A DNA stretch of 10,731 nt, taken from Bacillota bacterium (lineage in GTDB: Bacteria; Bacillota; Clostridia; Christensenellales; Aristaeellaceae). The position numbers and the translations under genes were made by a program. Positions 6,995-10,731 of the stretch are shown here, piece by piece. Location of the stretch: assembly GCA_023443705.1 (NCBI GenBank), contig JAEZTD010000030.1, positions 1 to 10,731 of the forward strand. Direction: 5' to 3'. Each line of letters begins with the position of its first letter. The first letter of the stretch is position 1. The notes beneath the pieces are model-generated. The model was not told where the DNA came from. It saw nothing but the letters and a program-made list of their open reading frames with translations, and made no database searches.

Positions 6995-7014
6995 TTGTTC
7001 CGATATACGAACGA
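6995..7014. promoter_or_regulatory. Putative IclR-family operator A (regulator side)
   Basis: TTGTTCCGATATACGAACGA contains the inverted repeat GTTC-N8-GAAC. It matches operator B at 16 of 20 positions in either orientation. In reverse orientation its core GTTCGTATAT is identical to that of B. It lies in the regulator's leader, immediately upstream of its ribosome binding site and downstream of its promoter, as expected for autorepression. Confidence 0.6.
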
Positions 7015-7044
7015 TTTACCCCGGTTCGATTAGACAGTGGGCCA

Positions 7045-7073
7045 ATCATACCACAGAAGCCTTTAAAAGTCAA
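7045..7073 (-). promoter_or_regulatory. Promoter of the IclR-family regulator
   Basis: On the minus strand: -35 TTGACT (7068-7073), a 17-base spacer, and -10 TATGAT (7045-7050) preceded by TGG. Each hexamer matches five of six consensus positions. Transcription should start near 7037, placing operator A in the transcribed leader. Confidence 0.75.
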
Positions 7074-7090
7074 ATTGATCTGGCTCAGGA

Positions 7091-7120
7091 TTGACAACAT
7101 GGCCTCACGCGTGGTAACAT
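7091..7120 (+). promoter_or_regulatory. Promoter of the dgoA-kinase-dgoD operon
   Basis: A perfect -35 TTGACA (7091-7096), an 18-base spacer, and -10 TAACAT (7115-7120, four of six). Transcription should start near 7127, so operator B begins about 16 bases into the transcript. Confidence 0.7.
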
Positions 7121-7141
7121 GATTGTGCGGAATAAAGAATA

Positions 7142-7161
7142 TTGTTCGTATATAAGAACCA
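7142..7161. promoter_or_regulatory. Putative IclR-family operator B (dgoA side)
   Basis: TTGTTCGTATATAAGAACCA is an inverted repeat GTTC-N8-GAAC just downstream of the operon promoter. Its centre is 147 bases from the centre of operator A, close to 14 turns of B-DNA. A position just inside the transcript fits repression by a roadblock or by looping to operator A. Confidence 0.6.
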
Positions 7162-7187
7162 ACAGCAGGCCCTGGCGGGCCGCGGTG

Positions 7188-7194
7188 AAAGGAG
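7188..7194 (+). promoter_or_regulatory. Ribosome binding site of the dgoA-like gene, with unclear start
   Basis: AAAGGAG is the only strong site here. It lies 9 bases before an in-frame ATT (7204), 15 before GTG (7210) and 18 before GTG (7213). An ATG at 7197 is only 2 bases away and is in another frame that closes at 7334. A short hairpin, GGCCC-TGGC-GGGCC (7168-7181), sits just upstream. Confidence 0.5.
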
Positions 7195-7209
7195 CGATGT
7201 CCCATTCAA

Positions 7210-7839
7210 GTGGTGGACAAAATTTGCGAACACAAGATCGTCGCCATCGCGCGCCGGGTGCCGGTGGATCGGATCCTTCCGGCAGCCGAGGCGCTTCACG
7301 AGGGCGGGATTCGCCTGATGGAGATCACGTTTGATCAGGCCGACCCCGAGTGCCTCCGGCTTACGCCGCGCATGATCGAAGCGCTGGCCGCGCGCTTCCC
7401 CGACATGATGATCGGGGCCGGCACCGTCATGACGAGGGAACAGACCCGGGCCGCGGCAGACGCGGGCGCACGTTTCGCGCTGGCTCCAAACATCGATCCG
7501 GATGTGGTTGACGAGGCGCTGAAGCAGGCGATCATCGCCATTCCCGGCGCGCTGACGCCCACGGAAGTCGCCTTTGCCCACAAGTTGGGCGCTGGGATGG
7601 TGAAGCTGTTCCCCGCGGGAGATCTGGGAACGGGGTACTTGAAGTCGCTGCGGGGGCCGCTCCCCCACATTCCGCTAATGGCCGTCGGTGGCGTGGATTT
7701 GACAAACCTCGCCGACTTTTTCAAGGCCGGCGCCAAAGCTGCGGGCATCGGCAGCAATATCGTAAATAACAAGCTGATCGCAGATGGACGCTACAGCGAA
7801 CTGACCAAACTCGCCAAGGCTTATGTGAATCTGGCATAA
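7210..7839 (+). CDS. dgoA: 2-keto-3-deoxy-6-phospho sugar-acid aldolase (DgoA-like)
   Basis: Class I aldolase of the KDPG/KDPGal family. In this operon it should cleave 2-keto-3-deoxy-6-phosphogalactonate to pyruvate and glyceraldehyde 3-phosphate. The 209 residues include Glu38 in LMEITF, GAGTV (69-73), LTPTE (116-120), the Schiff-base Lys132 in VKLFPA and the phosphate-loop region AVGG (158-161). The Arg that follows the catalytic Glu in the eda paralogue is replaced (FRT becomes FDQ). This resembles the change seen in DgoA-type enzymes and is the main sequence reason to separate the two; operon context is the other. The exact start is uncertain: GTG 7210, GTG 7213 or a rare ATT at 7204. 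Its stop overlaps the kinase ribosome binding site. Confidence 0.88.
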   Translation: MVDKICEHKIVAIARRVPVDRILPAAEALHEGGIRLMEITFDQADPECLRLTPRMIEALAARFPDMMIGAGTVMTREQTRAAADAGARFALAPNIDPDVVDEALKQAIIAIPGALTPTEVAFAHKLGAGMVKLFPAGDLGTGYLKSLRGPLPHIPLMAVGGVDLTNLADFFKAGAKAAGIGSNIVNNKLIADGRYSELTKLAKAYVNLA

Positions 7840-7851
7840 AGGGGCATCGAC

Positions 7852-8874
7852 GTGAAAAAGACTGTCTGTTTCGGCGAACTGATGGGGCGCCTGAACCCTG
7901 AAGGGTACCTCCGGCTGGTGCAGGCGCAAAAGCTGGAACTGTCCTTTGCGGGCGGCGAAGCCAACGTGGCGGTTTCGCTCGCTTATCTGGGGCTTCCCGC
8001 CTCCTATGTGACCAAGCTTCCGGGGAACGACCTGGGCCGGGCGGCGTCGATGGAGCTGATGCGCTTCGGCGTGGAGGTTTCTAGCATCGCGTGGGGCGGA
8101 AAGCGGCTGGGGCTGTACTTCGTTGAAAAGGGCGCCAGTCAGCGCGCCAGCAAGGTGGTCTACGACCGCGCGCACTCGGCCATCGCAGAAGCGTCCCGCG
8201 GAGATTTCGACTGGGAGAAAATCTTTGAGGGCGCGACATGGTTCCACTTTACCGGCATCACGCCCGCGCTCGGCGGCGAGCTGCCGGAAATCTGCATGGA
8301 TGCGCTTAAGGCCGCAAAGCGAGCGGGCGTCACGGTGAGCTGCGATCTCAACTACCGCAAGAACCTTTGGAGCCGCGAGCACGCGGGCGAGGTGATGGCG
8401 CGGTACATGCCGTATCTGGACCTCATGATCGCCAACGAGGAGGACGCCGCCGACGTGTTCGGCATTCGAGCCTCCGGCACCGAAGTCGAAAAAGGTGAAC
8501 TGAGCCGCGAGGGCTACGAGGACGTGGCGAGGCAGCTTTCGGAGCGGTTCGGCATCAAAAAGATCGCCATCACGCTGCGCGGCAGCATCTCCGCCAGCGA
8601 CAATGAATGGGGCGCGATGCTCTATGAAAACGGTGAAGCACGCTTTTCCAAGCGATACAGGGTACACATTGTCGACCGCGTCGGCGGCGGTGACAGCTTC
8701 GGCGCCGCGCTGATCTACGCGACGCAAAATGGTTACGAGCCGCAGCGCGCCGTCGAGTTCGCCGCCGCGGCGTCCTGTCTGAAGCATTCGATCGAGCATG
8801 ATTTCAACCTGGTGACCGCTGATGAAGTCGAAAAACTGGCGCAGGGCGACGGGTCGGGCCGTGTGCAGCGCTGA
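7852..8874 (+). CDS. kdgK: PfkB-family 2-keto-3-deoxy-sugar-acid kinase (KDG/KDGal kinase)
   Basis: Ribokinase-family sugar kinase of 340 residues that should phosphorylate 2-keto-3-deoxygalactonate or -gluconate at C6 with ATP. It carries the N-terminal PfkB signature FAGGEANVAVSLAYLG (32-47). KDG-kinase-type blocks CDLNYRKNLW (164-173) and ANEED (194-198) follow, then the C-terminal signature DRVGGGDSFGAALIY (275-289) with catalytic-base Asp281. The start is GTG, with AAAGGGG 7 bases upstream overlapping the aldolase stop. It sits between aldolase and dehydratase, so it supplies the middle step of the pathway. It is not the DgoK family found in the E. coli dgo operon, so this is a replacement by an unrelated kinase family. 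A close paralogue lies convergent at the right edge. Confidence 0.9.
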   Translation: MKKTVCFGELMGRLNPEGYLRLVQAQKLELSFAGGEANVAVSLAYLGLPASYVTKLPGNDLGRAASMELMRFGVEVSSIAWGGKRLGLYFVEKGASQRASKVVYDRAHSAIAEASRGDFDWEKIFEGATWFHFTGITPALGGELPEICMDALKAAKRAGVTVSCDLNYRKNLWSREHAGEVMARYMPYLDLMIANEEDAADVFGIRASGTEVEKGELSREGYEDVARQLSERFGIKKIAITLRGSISASDNEWGAMLYENGEARFSKRYRVHIVDRVGGGDSFGAALIYATQNGYEPQRAVEFAAAASCLKHSIEHDFNLVTADEVEKLAQGDGSGRVQR

Positions 8875-8886
8875 GGAGGTAAACCT

Positions 8887-10038
8887 ATGAAGATCACGGG
8901 ACTTGAGACGTTTCTGGTGCCGCCGCGCTGGCTGTTCCTCAAGGTGACCACCGACGAGGGCATCGTCGGCTGGGGCGAGCCGGTGGTGGAGGGGCGCGCC
9001 GCGACCACCGCCGCCGCAGTGCGAGAACTGGAAGGGTATTTGATCGGGCAGGACCCGTTCCGGACCGAATACCTGTGGCAGACCATGTACCGCTGCGCGT
9101 TCTACCGCGGCGGCCCGGTGCTGATGAGCGCGATCTCCGGCGTTGACCAAGCGCTGTGGGACATCAAGGGCAAGGCGCTGGGCGTACCGGTATACGACCT
9201 GATGGGCGGCTGCGTGCGCGACAAGCTGAGAATGTACAGCTGGATCCACGGCAATACGCCGGAGGAACTGGCCGCACAGGCGGTCGAGAAGCGGTCGATG
9301 GGCTACACCGCGCTCAAAATGACTCCCTTCGAGGCGCCCATGCACTTCATCGATTCGTTCGAAAAGGTGGACGAAACGGCCCGGAAGCTGGCTGCGATCC
9401 GCGACGCGGTCGGCTACACGATGGATGTGGCAATCGACTTCCACGGGCGCGTGCACAAGCCCATGGCCAAGATCCTCGCAAAAGAGCTTGACCCGTTCAA
9501 GCTGATGTTCATCGAGGAACCGGTGCTGCCCGAGAACCTGGACGCACTGGCCGAAATTGCGAAATATACCAGCGCGCCCATCGCCACCGGCGAGCGGATG
9601 TATTCCCGCTGGGACTTCAAGAAGATCCTCGAGGCGGGGATCGTCGACATCGTACAACCAGACCTCTCCCACGCCGGCGGCCTCAGCGAATGCCGCCGGA
9701 TCGCCGCGCAGGCCGAGGCTTACGACGTGGCCGTCGCGCCCCACTGCCCGCTGGGGCCGATCGCGCTGGCAAGCTGCATCCAGCTGGACTGCGCGACGCC
9801 CAATGCGTTCATTCAGGAGCAAAGCCTGGGCATCCACTACAACAAGGGGAACGAGCTGCTGGACTACATCACGAACGCGTCGGTGTTCCGCTATGAAAAC
9901 GGCTTCGTCGCGCCGCCCAAAGGACCGGGCCTGGGCATCGAAGTCAACGAGGAGTACGTGCGGGAAGCCGCCAAAGCCGGCCACGACTGGAAGAGCCCGG
10001 TCTGGCGCAACGAGGACGGCACGCCTGCAGAGTGGTAA
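8887..10038 (+). CDS. dgoD: D-galactonate dehydratase (enolase superfamily)
   Basis: Dehydrates D-galactonate to 2-keto-3-deoxygalactonate, a cytoplasmic Mg2+-dependent reaction. The 383 residues align closely from memory with E. coli DgoD (382 residues), from MKIT and PPRW at the N-terminus to AEW at the C-terminus. The metal ligands and catalytic residues are all visible: Asp184 and His186 in IDFHGR, Glu210 in FIEEPV, Glu236 in TGERM, His286 in APHCPLGP, and Glu311 in QEQSLGIHYNKG. The ATG has GAGGAGGT 6 bases upstream, overlapping the kinase stop codon, so it is cotranscribed as the last gene of the operon. The pathway assignment of the other two genes rests mainly on this confident call. 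Confidence 0.95.
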   Translation: MKITGLETFLVPPRWLFLKVTTDEGIVGWGEPVVEGRAATTAAAVRELEGYLIGQDPFRTEYLWQTMYRCAFYRGGPVLMSAISGVDQALWDIKGKALGVPVYDLMGGCVRDKLRMYSWIHGNTPEELAAQAVEKRSMGYTALKMTPFEAPMHFIDSFEKVDETARKLAAIRDAVGYTMDVAIDFHGRVHKPMAKILAKELDPFKLMFIEEPVLPENLDALAEIAKYTSAPIATGERMYSRWDFKKILEAGIVDIVQPDLSHAGGLSECRRIAAQAEAYDVAVAPHCPLGPIALASCIQLDCATPNAFIQEQSLGIHYNKGNELLDYITNASVFRYENGFVAPPKGPGLGIEVNEEYVREAAKAGHDWKSPVWRNEDGTPAEW

Positions 10039-10047
10039 AACGCAAAT

Positions 10048-10093
10048 AAAAGAAACTCCCCTGCGCATTTTCTGCGTGGAGGGAGTTTCTTTT
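10048..10093. terminator. Bidirectional terminator between dgoD and the convergent kinase
   Basis: A perfect 13-bp stem, AAAAGAAACTCCC (10048-10060) with GGGAGTTTCTTTT (10081-10093), encloses a second small CGCA/TGCG stem with a TTTTC loop. The T-run on the plus strand and the A-rich left flank (T-rich on the minus strand) let it work for both converging genes. Confidence 0.88.
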
Positions 10094-10135
10094 CGTCCCC
10101 GCTACCGCTCAAAGAGATTTTTGCCTTCGTTCCGG

Positions 10136-10731
10136 CTACCGCTGGACGCGGCCCGAGCCGGAGCCCTTCATCAGGCCTTCGACCTCGCGGACGGTGACGC
10201 GGTTGTAGTCGCCGCCGATGGTGTGCTTGAGGCAGGATGCCGCCACCGCGAACTCCAGCGCCTCCGCGGGATTGTGATAGGCGTTCAGCCCGTAGATCAG
10301 CCCTGCGCTGAAGCTGTCGCCGCCGCCCACCCGGTCGACGATGTGGGTAATCGCATAGCGCCGACTCACATGGAAGGAGCCGTCGTACAGGCAGGCGCTC
10401 CAGTCGTTGTGGCTGGCGGAGCGCGATTCGCGCAGCGTGATGGCGACGCGCTTGACGTTCGGATAGGCTGCCATCGCCTCGCGCACAACCTCGCGGTACT
10501 GCTCTGCGTTCAGTTCGCCGCCCTCCACATCGGAGCCGGCGCGAATGCCCAGGGCCTTTTCAAAGTCCTCCTCGTTGGCGACGATCGTGTCGGTCAGGCG
10601 GACGATCTCGGGCATCACCTCATCGGCGCGCTTGCCGTACTTCCAAAGGTTCTTGCGGTAGTTGAGATCGCAGCTGACTTCCAGGCCCAGCGCCTTTGCG
10701 GCTTTCACCGCCTCGATGGACAGTTGTGCCG
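10136..10731 (-). CDS. Second PfkB-family 2-keto-3-deoxy-sugar-acid kinase (N-terminal part cut by window edge)
   Basis: The C-terminal 197 residues of a sugar kinase closely related to the one at 7852. Shared blocks include SCDLNYRKNLW, VANEED, VAITLR, HIVDRVGGGDSF with the catalytic Asp, AASCLKH and an identical C-terminal tail GSGRVQR. The frame is open to the right edge. The GTG at 10708 is an internal Val codon in a conserved helix, not a start. Middle and surface regions differ substantially, so this is an old paralogue rather than a recent duplicate. It probably belongs to another sugar-acid operon entering from the right. It converges on dgoD and shares its terminator. The exact substrate is not visible. 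Confidence 0.9.
   Translation of the reverse strand, partial: AQLSIEAVKAAKALGLEVSCDLNYRKNLWKYGKRADEVMPEIVRLTDTIVANEEDFEKALGIRAGSDVEGGELNAEQYREVVREAMAAYPNVKRVAITLRESRSASHNDWSACLYDGSFHVSRRYAITHIVDRVGGGDSFSAGLIYGLNAYHNPAEALEFAVAASCLKHTIGGDYNRVTVREVEGLMKGSGSGRVQR

Noticed and set aside
7119..7334. 71-codon plus-strand frame overlapping the dgoA start as a possible gene
   Set aside because: The upstream ATG (7119) lies at or before the predicted transcription start, the internal ATG at 7197 is too close to the ribosome binding site, and the overlap with the aldolase frame explains it as a shadow. The start ambiguity is kept as a finding.
7675..10068. 797-codon open frame on the minus strand opposite the aldolase, kinase and dgoD
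   Set aside because: It is an antisense shadow of three confidently identified genes. Its translation is low-complexity His/Arg/Ala/Val-rich with no family motif, as expected opposite GC-rich codons. It also runs through the bidirectional terminator.
10101..10144. Nine-base direct repeat GCTACCGCT near the end of the second kinase
   Set aside because: Two copies of a 9-base string within 45 bases, with no further structure, no mobile element and no adjacent target-site features. It is likely chance.

Overview
The window reads as GC-rich chromosomal DNA from an anaerobic bacterium, most likely a Clostridia-type Firmicute. This rests on a compact [FeFe] hydrogenase with a clostridial group-B-like active-site motif, strong GGAGG-type ribosome binding sites, several GTG starts, sigma-A-like promoters and an IclR-regulated sugar-acid operon. 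The genus is not visible. All genes look intact except hypD at the left edge and a PfkB kinase at the right edge, which are cut by the window.

Left half (1-5180, minus strand): a compact [FeFe]-hydrogenase-like protein with an N-terminal ferredoxin domain is transcribed from a clear promoter near 5152-5180. After an 81-base gap come hypA-hypB-hypF-hypC-hypD (hypD runs off the left edge), overlapping or nearly so. The Hyp proteins make the Fe(CN)2CO group and insert nickel in [NiFe] hydrogenases, so a maturation set for one hydrogenase class sits directly downstream of a catalytic protein of the other class.

Right half (5350-10731): a sugar-acid catabolic region built around 2-keto-3-deoxy sugar acids. 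A stand-alone KDPG-aldolase (eda) with its own strong promoter ends at a 13-bp-stem terminator, which lies between it and the convergent IclR-family regulator. The regulator is divergent from a three-gene operon: aldolase (dgoA-like), PfkB-type 2-keto-3-deoxy-sugar-acid kinase, and galactonate dehydratase (dgoD). Together these form a De Ley-Doudoroff route: D-galactonate to KDGal (DgoD), to KDPGal (kinase), to pyruvate plus glyceraldehyde 3-phosphate (aldolase). Two near-identical 20-bp inverted-repeat boxes, one downstream of each divergent promoter with centres exactly 147 bp apart, are the likely IclR operators. A bidirectional terminator separates dgoD from a second, convergent PfkB kinase closely related to the first.

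I see no mobile element, CRISPR array, tRNA or rRNA. No wholly new system is evident. The best leads are the paired operators, the hydrogenase-class mismatch with its unusual Cys motifs, the altered HypA zinc site, and the start region of the dgoA-like gene.
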